This document shows, one piece after another, positions 30,080 through 39,926 of a DNA stretch of 44,186 nt. Where the stretch lies: the NCBI GenBank assembly GCA_948467675.1, contig CAOKFI010000022.1:1-44186 (forward strand), written 5' to 3'. The notes beneath the pieces were generated by a model that saw nothing but the letters and a program-made list of their open reading frames with translations, ran no database searches and had not been told where the DNA came from. The DNA is from an uncultured Porphyromonadaceae bacterium. GTDB lineage: Bacteria > Bacteroidota > Bacteroidia > Bacteroidales > Muribaculaceae. How positions within the stretch are numbered: position 1 is the stretch's first letter; every line of letters starts with the position of its first letter. A program made the position numbers and the translations under genes.

Positions 30080-32425
30080 ATGATCGAAATACTAACCGGC
30101 GGCGAAGCTCTCGATCTGCCATCTGATTTCTCTATAGAGATCGAAGACTCCAGTCCTGTGTTCAATGACCGTGGCAGTCAGTCGGTCCCTGCTACTGTCC
30201 CTGCCACACGGCGCAATAGCCGTATGCTCATGTTTCCGTATCGTCTCGATGCAGGAGCCCCTCCCAATGGAGACAGTCGCCTGTGGTCGGTTGTATGCGG
30301 CGCATATCGGCGTGATGGGAAAATGAATGTTACTTCGGCAAGTCTGAAAGATGGGATATCATTCAATATAGGATTCGATAATTCTACAGTATATGCAGCC
30401 TGGAGTAAAAAGCGACTGTCGGAACTGTCGTCTATGCCTGTTGTAAATATTGGTACGGATGCTAAAATGATAGAGTTTACTGACCGCTTGTATCTTTCGG
30501 CCGATCCTCAGATCGATGAGCTGGCATTATTCCCGGTTGTTGTTGACAATGAGAGTATCGATAGTGGCAACGGTGACAATAAAAAGACGGAGTATTACTG
30601 GGAAATCCTTAATACTCCCGGAGACCGTGGGATATATGACAGGAGTACAGTGAAACGTATAATCGATGGGGTCGTTACAGAGGTGACAGTGCCGAGTTGC
30701 TATGGTCGTACGCCATTTGTAAGAGTGTGGCGTATATTGGAGCTGATATTTGCCGATATGGGTTGTCGTCTGGCCGACAATCCGTTTAAATCGGATCGCG
30801 AACTGGCCCGTCTGGTGGTATTGAACAATGGAGCTGATGTGTGTTGCACTGGACAGTTGCATTACGCGGAGCTTATGCCAGATGTGACTGTCGATGAGTT
30901 TATGAATGCCCTGTGGGTGCGTTTTGGATTAGTCTACAATCTGGATGCTGATAGGAGAATAGTTTCTCTGGCCTTTATTAAAGATATATTACGCAAGGAT
31001 ATCGCTTTGGATCTGTCGACTATAAAGGCCGGATTCCCGTTGGTAAATTATGAGACGCCACAATATATCAGGCTGTCGGCTTCTACATCCATTGAAGGTG
31101 CCGCACCTACCCATGAGCGGTTCGAAGAGTTTGTGAGGGGATACGATATGGACGGTGTCCGTTTTGGATCCGATATCGAAAACTGGACATGGTCAGATGT
31201 TCGTGGCGACTGGGGTTCTGACGATCAGGATGCTGCCGACCCGGATATTCGTCCAAGGCTGGCATTTGAAGTTCGTACCTGCCGCTGGCATAAACTTGAT
31301 TATGATAACGGAAAGGTCAAGGTATCCAGTTCGAGTTTCTTTAACTGGGATCCGGCCACACCTGACATGGATGCTATGGAGTTGTCGAGTGTCGACGAAT
31401 GGGTCCCTGTGTCTCATGTAAAACTGCCATGGGCCTCATTCGACGAATTTGCACCGATGTATCTTACAGGAGCCCGTCACTATCATTCATATATTAAGGG
31501 GTGTGATGACGAAGATAATAAGAATGAGGACTCGACGCCTCTTGCTTTCATGTTTGCCTTTACCGGATCTGATGAAAAAACGACCGGTACAGTAGGCCGG
31601 TTCTCTCCGGCAGTGGCACAAGGCCGTAATGTAAAGTTTGCAGACGGATCTGAACATACGTTGTCGCTATTGTTTCAGTTTAAAGATGGGTTGTTTTCTC
31701 GGTTCTGGCGCGGATACGATGAAATATTGCGGCATAGTGCTCGGTCTGTCGAGGTTCCGGTTCGGATACGCAAAAGCGATCTTCAGCGTATGGATATTCT
31801 TGCTCCTGTCAGTATGGATGGTGTGAGGTGTCTGATCAATAAGTCGAGTTATTCACTCCCGGCGGCAGCATCGGTATCGGTAGGTATGACATTGCGGGTG
31901 ATTCAGCCGCATGGCGATTATAATATTGATGCGGAGCAGGGGATCCCCGAGTTCTCTCCTGCTGGGAGGTATCTGGTTTGGGAGCTGTGGTTTGATGAAT
32001 ATGACGGCAATGAATTGCAGATACTTGAGCGTATTGCAAATAGATCAACTGCGGCAAATGCCTATATTGCCAAGGTCGGATTTAAGGAGTATGGTACACC
32101 AGGCGACTACTACTGCATCAATGCCAATTCTGCTGTCCCGGTTCGTATTGAGAGGATTCCGCCTGTTTGGGATACAGATCCGTCACTCCCGCAACCGGTA
32201 GTGGAAGGGCAGGGGCTTTTCAAAAAATACAAGGCGATGGCTACGTATGATATATTTGTGATACATGATGTGTCGCAACAGCCTGGCGACAATGACTGGG
32301 AACTTGGAGAATGTGCTGTAGGGCAGATCTCAATCGAGGTTGAATATGAGGTGCGTCTTACTGCAAGCTGGACTAATAGCAAGTCCTTTGCCAGAGTTGG
32401 AAATCATAGCATTTTTGTGTTATGA
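30080..32425 (+). CDS. Distal tail / baseplate protein (putative)
   Basis: The 781-residue protein begins IEILTGGEALDLPSDFSIEI and SQSVPATVPATRRNSRMLMF. This N-terminal pattern occurs in tail proteins directly behind the tape measure in Bacteroides phages. The body is beta-rich with several aromatic clusters. Its gene position corresponds to distal tail or tail-associated hub proteins that nucleate the tail tip. It overlaps the next gene by ATGA. Confidence 0.6.
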   Translation: MIEILTGGEALDLPSDFSIEIEDSSPVFNDRGSQSVPATVPATRRNSRMLMFPYRLDAGAPPNGDSRLWSVVCGAYRRDGKMNVTSASLKDGISFNIGFDNSTVYAAWSKKRLSELSSMPVVNIGTDAKMIEFTDRLYLSADPQIDELALFPVVVDNESIDSGNGDNKKTEYYWEILNTPGDRGIYDRSTVKRIIDGVVTEVTVPSCYGRTPFVRVWRILELIFADMGCRLADNPFKSDRELARLVVLNNGADVCCTGQLHYAELMPDVTVDEFMNALWVRFGLVYNLDADRRIVSLAFIKDILRKDIALDLSTIKAGFPLVNYETPQYIRLSASTSIEGAAPTHERFEEFVRGYDMDGVRFGSDIENWTWSDVRGDWGSDDQDAADPDIRPRLAFEVRTCRWHKLDYDNGKVKVSSSSFFNWDPATPDMDAMELSSVDEWVPVSHVKLPWASFDEFAPMYLTGARHYHSYIKGCDDEDNKNEDSTPLAFMFAFTGSDEKTTGTVGRFSPAVAQGRNVKFADGSEHTLSLLFQFKDGLFSRFWRGYDEILRHSARSVEVPVRIRKSDLQRMDILAPVSMDGVRCLINKSSYSLPAAASVSVGMTLRVIQPHGDYNIDAEQGIPEFSPAGRYLVWELWFDEYDGNELQILERIANRSTAANAYIAKVGFKEYGTPGDYYCINANSAVPVRIERIPPVWDTDPSLPQPVVEGQGLFKKYKAMATYDIFVIHDVSQQPGDNDWELGECAVGQISIEVEYEVRLTASWTNSKSFARVGNHSIFVL

Positions 32426-32631
32426 AAGCTAACAATATAGTTTCTGCTCCGCAAGTCCGTGATGTGGACATGTTGTATGAAGTCTGGCGTAAGCATCATA
32501 CCGGATCGCGTGCTACATTTTACAGATTCCTTACAACCCCGAGTGTTGAACGTGAAGCTTTTGTCAATTCGGTAACACATGAAGTCGGACATATCGATAA
32601 AGTCGCGACTATAACATTGACCGCTTTTTAA
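32422..32631 (+). CDS. Small tail-region protein, unknown
   Basis: The 69-residue protein overlaps the hub-like gene (ATGA), and the next gene begins one base after its stop. The pattern HHTGSRATFYRFLTTPSVER is followed by a beta-like end. No family is recognised. It is probably a small tail-tip component because of tight coupling on both sides. Confidence 0.5.
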   Translation: MKANNIVSAPQVRDVDMLYEVWRKHHTGSRATFYRFLTTPSVEREAFVNSVTHEVGHIDKVATITLTAF

Positions 32632-32632
32632 T

Positions 32633-33802
32633 ATGATATCTCCGGAATTATATAGTTTTTCACGAAATCCCATTTTATTTCAATGGGAAGGCTCTATATC
32701 GCATGATCCGGAAATAGAAGCCGGGACATTCTATGTCGAATATAATGGGAAGCGCATATATGATGGCCGATTTACGCCACCTGCGACTATCAATCTGGCG
32801 GAGATTGTCGATGCGTGTGTGGAATGGTTCAGGGAGCCACCGGTAGGGAATAATGCCCCTCTTGTCCAGATAGAAGATTCTGGAGATCTGGCAAACCGGA
32901 AACTATATGCATTCTTTGAATATTGCTATTCTGATGCTGAATTGGAGCGTATCGTTATTCCTGGTGGGGTGTCGCGTCAGAACTTCAGACAGTTGGCTAA
33001 TTTGAAGACAGACATATTCGCATGTCGGTTTATGAATCCGGCGTGCAACTTTTTCATGACTGTCCGGACCGCTGGATGGTGTATCTGTATTCGGGAGACA
33101 GAGCTATATCCGTTGTATTTCTTTTCGTTACAGACCGGTGATCTATACGAGTTTGTCGATGCCTGTACTGGAGAACGTATAAGCGATGATACTATGGATG
33201 AAGGTATCTGTGCGCTGGATATCGATGCGTTACGAAAACTGTTCTATGAGAAACATGGAATCATTCCGTCGGTTATCGATGTATATTGTAACCGAGTATA
33301 TGCGAGTCGTATTGTCATAGTGCAATGTGATGCTGCAAAAGAGAGGTACCGGTTGAAGTTTCGCAATTCATTGGGTGTGTTCGAGATTATGGAGGCCGTT
33401 GGTACTATGTCGGTAGCCGATGAATACCCGGATGGAGAGGACTCTGTGTATAAGCGATACGATCCGGTTATAGATGATTTTTATAATGAGCGGTCCCGTA
33501 TCGAACGGCGACAGATCCTGTCGGTTTCTACTGGTGTAAAGCGTTCTGAGGAAATGCGACTACTATCTGATTTGATTGCCAGTGAAGAAGTCTATCTGCT
33601 GGATTGGAAGTCCTATCCTGTAAAAGTTATTCCGACAATAGAGGATCTGACTTATAATAACAGATCTGAGCAGCCTATGAGCTTTATGCTGAAACTGGAA
33701 GTGGCTGAGCCGGAAATCTCGATTATGCAGGATATTAATGATGGGTTGGAAAGTGTAAGGCCACGTATATTTTCCAGTCATTTCGATGCTAAATTTAACT
33801 GA
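32633..33802 (+). CDS. Tail / baseplate structural protein (putative)
   Basis: The 389-residue protein starts SPELYSFSRNPILFQWEGSI, with an N-terminal beta domain (TFYVEYNGKRIYDGRFTPPA). Beta-rich folds follow. It forms a continuous series with the flanking tail genes and lies between the hub-like protein and the fibre genes. No enzymatic motif is seen. A receptor-proximal baseplate protein is the likeliest role. Confidence 0.55.
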   Translation: MISPELYSFSRNPILFQWEGSISHDPEIEAGTFYVEYNGKRIYDGRFTPPATINLAEIVDACVEWFREPPVGNNAPLVQIEDSGDLANRKLYAFFEYCYSDAELERIVIPGGVSRQNFRQLANLKTDIFACRFMNPACNFFMTVRTAGWCICIRETELYPLYFFSLQTGDLYEFVDACTGERISDDTMDEGICALDIDALRKLFYEKHGIIPSVIDVYCNRVYASRIVIVQCDAAKERYRLKFRNSLGVFEIMEAVGTMSVADEYPDGEDSVYKRYDPVIDDFYNERSRIERRQILSVSTGVKRSEEMRLLSDLIASEEVYLLDWKSYPVKVIPTIEDLTYNNRSEQPMSFMLKLEVAEPEISIMQDINDGLESVRPRIFSSHFDAKFN

Positions 33803-33814
33803 TAAAATATAATA

Positions 33815-34471
33815 ATGTCACTTACTACACAGCAATATATCGATGACTTGATCCTCTTTATAGAAAATACAGAAGATCCCGAAAGTGTCACAAATGAAAT
33901 TGTTGCAGCTGTACTGGATTATCTCAATAGACAGTGTTTGGCTAATAAATCAGGCTATTCGGAGATTGCCGAACAGATCGTCATATTGATAAAGCAAATA
34001 AAGGCATTGCAGACACGGCTGGATACTGTGGAGGTTGATAGCGCAACGGATGCTATTCAAAAGGTAGAGGCGCTTCGTAATGACGTCGGGATACTTTCAT
34101 TCGTCGGGATCCTGGAGCATGCGACGGATCTGATCAGATCGGGATTGGACGGTGTGTATTACTGTTCGTGGGACGGTGTATTCCGTCAGATTACGCCTAA
34201 TGAGGAGGATCCTACGATAGTAGGCCGTGTAGTTGCTGTTCCGGAGTATAATCTTATGGATGGTGACAGGGCTGTCCATGCGTCGGAGCAGAAGCTGTTT
34301 CGGCTTGGAAATCGTCTGTATGGTTATGATGCAGGCTCGAATATGCTTAGGGTTCTGGGCTATGAGGGTGATGGTGGCGGTTCTGGTTCTGGTGATGGTG
34401 CTCCGGCTATTACGACAGACGAGATCGATTCACTCATAGACAGGGCAACCGCAGATGATAATGAAAATTGA
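33815..34471 (+). CDS. Tail protein with Gly-rich linker and ITxxEIDxLI end
   Basis: The 218-residue protein has a helical first half (AEQIVILIKQIKALQTRLDT), a beta-rich middle (ADLIRSGLDGVYYCSWDGVF-like) and a flexible linker GDGGGSGSGDG. It ends in ITTDEIDSLIDRA, a motif that recurs as ITNAEIDALIAAG at the end of the next gene. Such shared end peptides may be assembly tags. It is probably a tail-tip or fibre-anchor protein. Confidence 0.55.
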   Translation: MSLTTQQYIDDLILFIENTEDPESVTNEIVAAVLDYLNRQCLANKSGYSEIAEQIVILIKQIKALQTRLDTVEVDSATDAIQKVEALRNDVGILSFVGILEHATDLIRSGLDGVYYCSWDGVFRQITPNEEDPTIVGRVVAVPEYNLMDGDRAVHASEQKLFRLGNRLYGYDAGSNMLRVLGYEGDGGGSGSGDGAPAITTDEIDSLIDRATADDNEN

Positions 34472-34499
34472 ATTTATTCACAATCAAAACAAATAGAAT

Positions 34500-35033
34500 A
34501 TGGCAACAAAACATCTTGACTATGCGGGTCTTGCGCATGTCATCGAGAAACTGATCAAGCGTCAGTTCCAAGGTAAGGGTCTGTCGACGGAGGATTTCAC
34601 TACGGCGCTGAAGAATAAGCTGTCGGCATTGCCGACGACTTTTGTGTCGCAGTCTGATGTCACGGCATTGCAGACTAAGGTGACTGCATTGGAGCGTCTT
34701 ATCGAATCTGATTCAGACGGTGCGATCAATAAGTTCAATGAGATCGTGGCTTTTCTGGCGAATATCACTGATACGGATACTTTGCAGGGGCTGCTTGCCG
34801 ATATCGCTTCCCAGATCAGCAATCTTGAGCAGAGTGTGACGGCAGCCGGTAGGGATTTTCGCGACCTCAGAAATCAGGTTAATACCAATAAGGAAGCCAT
34901 TATATCTCTTAATGGAAGGGTATCAGATATTCAGGACTATTTGACTGACAATGTATTGCGTCGAACTGATATCGTTTCGATCACGAATGCAGAGATCGAT
35001 GCGCTGATCGCTGCCGGCGGTGTGGTGTCGTGA
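34500..35033 (+). CDS. Short tail fibre-like coiled-coil protein
   Basis: The 177-residue protein is mostly trimeric-type coiled coil (VTALQTKVTALERLIESDSD, then SQISNLEQSVTAAGRDFRDL). The N-terminus (LDYAGLAHVIEKLIKR) is shared with the long fibre at 35149 (LDYAGLGRLLAGLEKR). Both may dock to the same baseplate site. The end has ITNAEIDALIAAG. A short fibre or fibre adaptor is likely. Confidence 0.6.
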   Translation: MATKHLDYAGLAHVIEKLIKRQFQGKGLSTEDFTTALKNKLSALPTTFVSQSDVTALQTKVTALERLIESDSDGAINKFNEIVAFLANITDTDTLQGLLADIASQISNLEQSVTAAGRDFRDLRNQVNTNKEAIISLNGRVSDIQDYLTDNVLRRTDIVSITNAEIDALIAAGGVVS

Positions 35034-35148
35034 TCTGTCAGTGGCTGCGGTGTATGGGGCGACGTTGTGGTTGTCCCGCATCGTGGCGTTTGTCGCGGGT
35101 TGCGGCTGTTTCCGTTGAATACTTAACAATTAGAAAAGAAACATTAAA

Positions 35149-37917
35149 ATGGCACTAAAGGTACTGGACTATGCCGGACTTGGCCGTCTGTTGGCGGGTC
35201 TGGAAAAACGATACATCAAGGACAGGGACACGATTTATGAGCTGACGGTGACTAATGGCATTGATGTGCGAGGCACAATCCTTACCCCATATCTTATTTT
35301 TCCAGATGAAAGTTATTCTGCTTTTGCGGGCTTTATCGGATTCGTAGGGGATTATAAAGAGTCGCAACCAGCTGGAATGCATTTAATGGCGGATAATTTT
35401 ATTATCACTCCTATGTCTGACGTAGGAGATGTGCAGATAAATGCTATTACTGATGATTATACGCCGCCATCAGCATTCAATTGGCATGCAGGTTCAGCTA
35501 CTTCTTGGGCAGATTTTGTGCTTGGCAATGTGACTGCTCACGGCAAGATCGCCAAGGCCGGAGGTAAAGCTACGCAGTTCCTTATGGCCGATGGTTCGGT
35601 AAAAGAGCTGACGGACTTCGACAATGACTATGTGACACGATCGACCCACCAAGAGATCGCCGGTAAAAAGACGTTCAAGAATTATAGCGTATATGTACAG
35701 CATGATAATGTCTCTACCGGCGGGTCTGCCCTTGGCCTTGTCATTTTAAATCAAGCCGGGAGTACTAATGGCGGAGTCGGCACATTAATGGCAAGCAACA
35801 ATACATTCCGGTATACGTATCTCGGCTGGGGTTCATCCCCGTGGGCGGAGTCCACCTGTCTTGCCGTCGCTGACAGTATGTTCCAGTATAAAGGCAACAA
35901 TGTGCTGCATGCCGGGAACTACTCCTCGATACTCGATAGCCGGTACTATACTGAGTCTGAGATCAACACGAAGCTGACAAATGGGTCAGTGACTAAGGTC
36001 GGTACTGCTACCGTGGGTAGTGCATATCTTCCGGTGTTTCTGAGCGCGGGGGTACCTACGGCGGTATCGGGAATCGCCGAGGGATATCTGGCGTGGGGAG
36101 GCCGTAGCATTTCCGGAGATTTCGGGCCGCTGGATGCCGCACTTGTTCCGGAACTTGGCGCCAACCGCTTTGCCGGAGCCAAGCCGGAGGGTATCACTGT
36201 AGAATATTCGACTGATGGCGGCACGACATGGAAAGATTATGGTGCTACCGACGCTCAGAAGCTACAGTTGACGATGGGCGGTAATGTAGTATCCAGTTTT
36301 GTTATAGGCAAGGGGTCGACAGCGTCTCCACACCGGACAGCCGGTGCGGGATTGCGCATAACGTTTGATACGGGTAAGTGTAAGATATACACATATTTGA
36401 AGAAAATATTGATGCTCATATCGAGCAATGGCTCGGTCGGTTGTACCGTAAAGATGGAACGTGCTCTGAAGTCGACACCGTCGGTGTGGGTTAATGCTGG
36501 AACCTATAATCTGAGCGGTTGGTCGGGGTGGAATGTGCTCGGCATAGCCGGTTTTACAACGTATGGCAATAATGCTGAGTCTCAATACGGGCGTATAAGA
36601 TTTACGTTCTCCCACACAGGCAATACGTCGGCTTATGACGGTCTTGAGGTCTATTCGATTCAGGGCTTCGGCGGAGTCGGGTGGGCTACGCCTACTACTC
36701 TTGCCAAAACCGGGCGTGTATATAGTTATGATTACGAGCAAAATGTGACATTCCCTGCCCGGATTACGGCTACCCAGGTTGCTTCTAACGTAGCTACCGG
36801 AATCGCTCCTTTCGTCGTGTCAAGTACAACGAAGGTTGCAAATCTCAATGCGGACTTGCTTGACGGGTACCATGCCGGGTACGAGAACGGCCAGATCCCT
36901 GTATATGTCAGTTTCCCCAGCCATGCGCGACTGGTCGATCTCGGTTATAATGATCAGTCAACGCAGACCGACAATGAGGCTTATCTGAAGGGTATCTGCA
37001 AATGGGCGATCGACACCTATCCCACAGGCGGTTTGCTGATAGGTATAGGTACACCAAGTTCCGCGGGCAATCTACAGATCCAACTTTATGCCAATGGCAA
37101 GGATGCGGAGACCGGGTTGCCGCGCCATTGTTCGGGAGTGTACTACGGCTTATCAGGTAAGATATACCCGTTCAGAGTCGAGAATTATGTATGGTATTTT
37201 GGCTGTACGATCAATGCTAACGCTGATACGGCGACTACTGCGTCGATGGCTACGTTGCTGTCAGGCGGGCGGAAGATAAACGGGACATCGTTTACGAATA
37301 TATCGGATATCACTACTGCGTTGTGGGGTACTGCGCGTAATATCTACGTGCAGGATCATACGGGAGCGCATTATGGCGGTGCGGTGTCGGTCAACGGCTC
37401 TGCCGATGTTCGGCTTAAACTGCCGTCGGTGATGGATCTTGCCACACTGAATGTCACGACGGCGGTTTGGCTTAACGGTACAAGTGCTATGCTTCGCGGC
37501 AAGGGTAAGTATGGCGGGTTCAATCTCTATGCCGGATATTCGGCCGTTGCCAATGAGATATTCCGTATAGACGGTGAGAATACTGACGGTACGTTTGCGT
37601 GCAACATCATGAAATCCGACATCAGCGGTAACGTGGCGTTCGGTCCCTCCAATGTCGATGCCGCCTACCGCATGCTCATCAAGGGTAATGCCAAGGTTGA
37701 CGGGGCTCTTAGCACCGGTGGTCTGCGTGTGACCGGCGATGTGACCATAGACGGTGAAGCTTATTGCACGCTCCTTGGTGCTTCTACAGTAGAGGCCGAT
37801 TCGATTCAGACCAATACGCTTAACATCGGGTCGGATGGCGTACATTACGATCCTCAGATGAACGCCATTGTATTTGAGGGCAATGTGATAATAAATGGAT
37901 CATTCTTAAACGGATAA
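35149..37917 (+). CDS. Long tail fibre / receptor-binding protein
   Basis: The 922-residue protein opens with the shared docking segment LDYAGLGRLLAGLEKR. It contains typical fibre motifs: VLHAGNYSSILDSRYYTESE near residue 250 and ANLNADLLDGYHAGY near residue 565. It ends in beta-helical or triple-stranded repeats (DVTIDGEAYCTLLGAS, then EADSIQTNTLNIGSDGVHYD). Proteins with these motifs trimerise and bind the cell surface. No second copy of its 3' end and no reverse transcriptase are present, so template-directed diversification is not supported here. Confidence 0.8.
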   Translation: MALKVLDYAGLGRLLAGLEKRYIKDRDTIYELTVTNGIDVRGTILTPYLIFPDESYSAFAGFIGFVGDYKESQPAGMHLMADNFIITPMSDVGDVQINAITDDYTPPSAFNWHAGSATSWADFVLGNVTAHGKIAKAGGKATQFLMADGSVKELTDFDNDYVTRSTHQEIAGKKTFKNYSVYVQHDNVSTGGSALGLVILNQAGSTNGGVGTLMASNNTFRYTYLGWGSSPWAESTCLAVADSMFQYKGNNVLHAGNYSSILDSRYYTESEINTKLTNGSVTKVGTATVGSAYLPVFLSAGVPTAVSGIAEGYLAWGGRSISGDFGPLDAALVPELGANRFAGAKPEGITVEYSTDGGTTWKDYGATDAQKLQLTMGGNVVSSFVIGKGSTASPHRTAGAGLRITFDTGKCKIYTYLKKILMLISSNGSVGCTVKMERALKSTPSVWVNAGTYNLSGWSGWNVLGIAGFTTYGNNAESQYGRIRFTFSHTGNTSAYDGLEVYSIQGFGGVGWATPTTLAKTGRVYSYDYEQNVTFPARITATQVASNVATGIAPFVVSSTTKVANLNADLLDGYHAGYENGQIPVYVSFPSHARLVDLGYNDQSTQTDNEAYLKGICKWAIDTYPTGGLLIGIGTPSSAGNLQIQLYANGKDAETGLPRHCSGVYYGLSGKIYPFRVENYVWYFGCTINANADTATTASMATLLSGGRKINGTSFTNISDITTALWGTARNIYVQDHTGAHYGGAVSVNGSADVRLKLPSVMDLATLNVTTAVWLNGTSAMLRGKGKYGGFNLYAGYSAVANEIFRIDGENTDGTFACNIMKSDISGNVAFGPSNVDAAYRMLIKGNAKVDGALSTGGLRVTGDVTIDGEAYCTLLGASTVEADSIQTNTLNIGSDGVHYDPQMNAIVFEGNVIINGSFLNG

Positions 37918-37965
37918 GATAGAACATATTAATATAATCAACACTCATAAAAATCAACAGACATT

Positions 37966-38313
37966 ATGAATGGTAAAATCAAATTAGGGCGCGTGGTAAG
38001 TGCTACGATTCAGGCAGATAATTCGGCTGATGACAATCGGGGTTATGATATTCAAGCCCTGGTAACAGTGTCCGGCAGTTCTGTCCAGGACATCAAAGAC
38101 GGTCAGGTGTGCCGCTGTGATGCAACGGGCGATCATCCGGCTTCGCATGTGGCGGACTTCTACAATTATGCCTACGGTCAGAAGTGTGTTACATATCATG
38201 CTGCTCTGACCACAGAGGAGGAGGCTGTTATCATGGCGGCGATCAATGAATTTATAGCCGGCGTGGAGGCGTCTGTCGCCAATGTCGGTGTGACAGTAAC
38301 TGTAAACGAATAA
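37966..38313 (+). CDS. Small beta-rich protein after the fibre
   Basis: The 115-residue protein begins NGKIKLGRVVSATIQADNSA and has a strand-rich first half (GYDIQALVTVSG), then a helix (TTEEEAVIMAAINEFIAGVE). It follows the fibre by 48 bases. It could be a fibre cap, chaperone or tail-tip part. No family is recognised. Confidence 0.5.
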   Translation: MNGKIKLGRVVSATIQADNSADDNRGYDIQALVTVSGSSVQDIKDGQVCRCDATGDHPASHVADFYNYAYGQKCVTYHAALTTEEEAVIMAAINEFIAGVEASVANVGVTVTVNE

Positions 38314-38326
38314 AAATAGATTGAAC

Positions 38327-38788
38327 ATGAAACTACCAATATCAAACGTCGTAGCATTATACAACATACTCAATCCGGCCAAGCTCACAGCTATGAGTAC
38401 CGGCGATAAGTTCAAGGTGATCCGAGTATTGCGAGGCCTGCGCCCGGTGGCACGCGAGTGGGATGAGTTCGTGGGCGATACCAAGAAGCGTCTGGCTCCA
38501 GAGAATGTAGCGGAGCTCCGGAAGCTTCAGAAAGATATCGGAGCGCTCAGCGAGGCCGAACGGGCGCGTGTTCAGGAGGCATTCGGCGAGTGGCAGAGGC
38601 ATGTCGACGAGTGTCTGTCGTCGGCAGTACTGGAGGAGCGTGAGGTGGCGGTTGAGCCTATAGGCGAGAGTGCGGTCAGCGCTCTGCTTGAAAGTAATCC
38701 GGGGTGGGATGTGTCGGAGATCGATATCGTCGACGAGATTCTCAATGCACCGGAGCCGGTCGATGGTGAAAATGGCGCAGAGTCATGA
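38327..38788 (+). CDS. Hypothetical late protein
   Basis: The 153-residue acidic helical protein starts at ATG 38327 (MKLPISNVVALYNILNPAKL); an in-frame TTG lies six bases earlier. The middle is charged helix (AELRKLQKDIGALSEAERAR) and the last 40 residues are acidic. It overlaps the next gene by ATGA. No family is recognised. It is last but one in the late transcript. Confidence 0.5.
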   Translation: MKLPISNVVALYNILNPAKLTAMSTGDKFKVIRVLRGLRPVAREWDEFVGDTKKRLAPENVAELRKLQKDIGALSEAERARVQEAFGEWQRHVDECLSSAVLEEREVAVEPIGESAVSALLESNPGWDVSEIDIVDEILNAPEPVDGENGAES

Positions 38789-39369
38789 AAGGGAGCCACA
38801 ACAGTCTGACTTACGGTCGCCCCTGCCGTTGGTGGGGATGGCTGTTGCTTCCTCTGTGGCGCTGTCAGCGTCGGGGCCTTTCCGCTCAGATAGCACGTGG
38901 CTGTGTTTCGTTTGATATCCGTGTGATCCGTCGTCGTGGCATGCCGTCGTTCTGGGGTCATGGTCGCATGTGGGGATCGGCACACGGGATAGTGGATGTG
39001 GAAGTGAATCCGGTGTCGGCAATCGGTGAGATCTGCGCCCGGGAGGATCGGCCATACATACGTGTGATTCTGGAACGTGGCGATGATGAGCAGGCGGAGC
39101 GTGATTTCGTGGATCTATGCGGCCGTCTGGAGAGCCGCTATCCGCAGGTGAGATTCTACGGCGGCATCCGCAAACGGGGCTGGGTGCAGCTGTACAGGTT
39201 TGCGGGCGATGACGGGGGTCTGGAGCGCACGCTGGTGCAGCATGTGGGATCGATGCAGTCGCGCTATGGCAAACTGCTGCCGGGTCTGTGGGCATGGCTT
39301 CACCGCCGCGACATACCGGCGGAAGCCGGTAGCGAGGATCTGCCTATAGTAGCTCTCGATATGATATAG
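38785..39369 (+). CDS. Hypothetical last gene of the late transcript
   Basis: The 194-residue basic protein overlaps the previous stop. The start is rich in Trp, Arg and Cys (CRWWGWLLLPLWRCQRRG), which is unusual, and the true start may be further in. From about residue 43 the sequence is a plausible alpha/beta domain (SFDIRVIRRRGMPSFWGHGR, then YIRVILERGDDEQAERDFVD). A terminator follows at 39418-39450. No family is recognised. Confidence 0.5.
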   Translation: MKGSHNSLTYGRPCRWWGWLLLPLWRCQRRGLSAQIARGCVSFDIRVIRRRGMPSFWGHGRMWGSAHGIVDVEVNPVSAIGEICAREDRPYIRVILERGDDEQAERDFVDLCGRLESRYPQVRFYGGIRKRGWVQLYRFAGDDGGLERTLVQHVGSMQSRYGKLLPGLWAWLHRRDIPAEAGSEDLPIVALDMI

Positions 39370-39417
39370 CGTTGTTAGATTGGATATGATTTAGGTTTAT
39401 TGTGTGATTTTTGTGCG

Positions 39418-39450
39418 ACGTGGGTGACTGTGAAGTTATCCACGTTTTTT
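39418..39450 (+). terminator. Terminator ending the late region
   Basis: A six-pair stem ACGTGG/CCACGT (39418-39423 with 39440-39445) is followed by a T run. Confidence 0.6.
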
Positions 39451-39457
39451 ATACAAC

Positions 39458-39499
39458 AATCACCATCAAATGACGATAAATGGACATAAGATGGTGATT
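39458..39499. terminator. Bidirectional hairpin between convergent genes
   Basis: A ten-pair inverted repeat AATCACCATC/GATGGTGATT (39458-39467 with 39490-39499) lies between the rightward late operon and the leftward DUF5053 gene. Confidence 0.55.
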
Positions 39500-39537
39500 T
39501 GTTTTATGTGTGTCGGTTGCCCATCAGGGCGTATCTG

Positions 39538-39879
39538 TTATTCGTCTGAATCATCCATTTCACTGTCGGGAGCGGCAGCATCGATCTCGTCGGCATGAGC
39601 ATTGAGCCGCTTGGCAATGTCGCGGAACGCATCGGCCAGCTGGTGATACTCCGGATCGGTAAAGCTCTTTTTTGTGTCGATAACTGTGCAGCCATGCAGT
39701 TTCTGCGACAGCCATCCATGAGTTTTGTTGAAATACTGTTGTGCTAACTGGGTTTTATTGATCAGTCCCTCTAATTCGACGAAAGCGTTCCATACAGCGC
39801 CTTGTTTGAACTGGATCACTTCAGCGCGATTTTTTTCTGCTTGTTCCGGATTGTAGAATATTCGTTTTCCTAAGTACAT
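39538..39879 (-). CDS. DUF5053-like protein, paralogue 2
   Basis: The 113-residue protein has the family core LAQQYFNKTHGWLSQKLHGC at about residues 49-68, then LADAFRDIAKRLNAHADEID. It lacks the longer N-terminal half of paralogue 4 but has a related short one (AVWNAFVELEGLINKTQ). It is a close relative of paralogue 3 (40304-40672); the two are tandem copies with strong DNA identity across the C-terminal half. It is preceded by a GC-rich hairpin and a tiny ORF. Function unknown; a small DNA-binding role is inferred. Confidence 0.72.
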   Translation of the reverse strand: MYLGKRIFYNPEQAEKNRAEVIQFKQGAVWNAFVELEGLINKTQLAQQYFNKTHGWLSQKLHGCTVIDTKKSFTDPEYHQLADAFRDIAKRLNAHADEIDAAAPDSEMDDSDE

Positions 39880-39901
39880 ATCGGTTTATTGTTGTAAATT
39901 A

Positions 39902-39921
39902 GCCCCCGGTTTCCCGGGGGC
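39902..39921 (-). promoter_or_regulatory. Hairpin before DUF5053 paralogue 2
   Basis: An eight-pair GCCCCCGG/CCGGGGGC stem lies between the tiny ORF stop and the DUF5053 start. On the leftward strand it is followed by TAATTTACAA, not a clear T run, so attenuation is possible but unproven. Confidence 0.55.
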
Positions 39922-39926
39922 GGTTG

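Noticed and set aside
35149-37917. Diversity-generating retroelement acting on the tail fibre
   Set aside because: No reverse transcriptase and no template/variable repeat pair were found.
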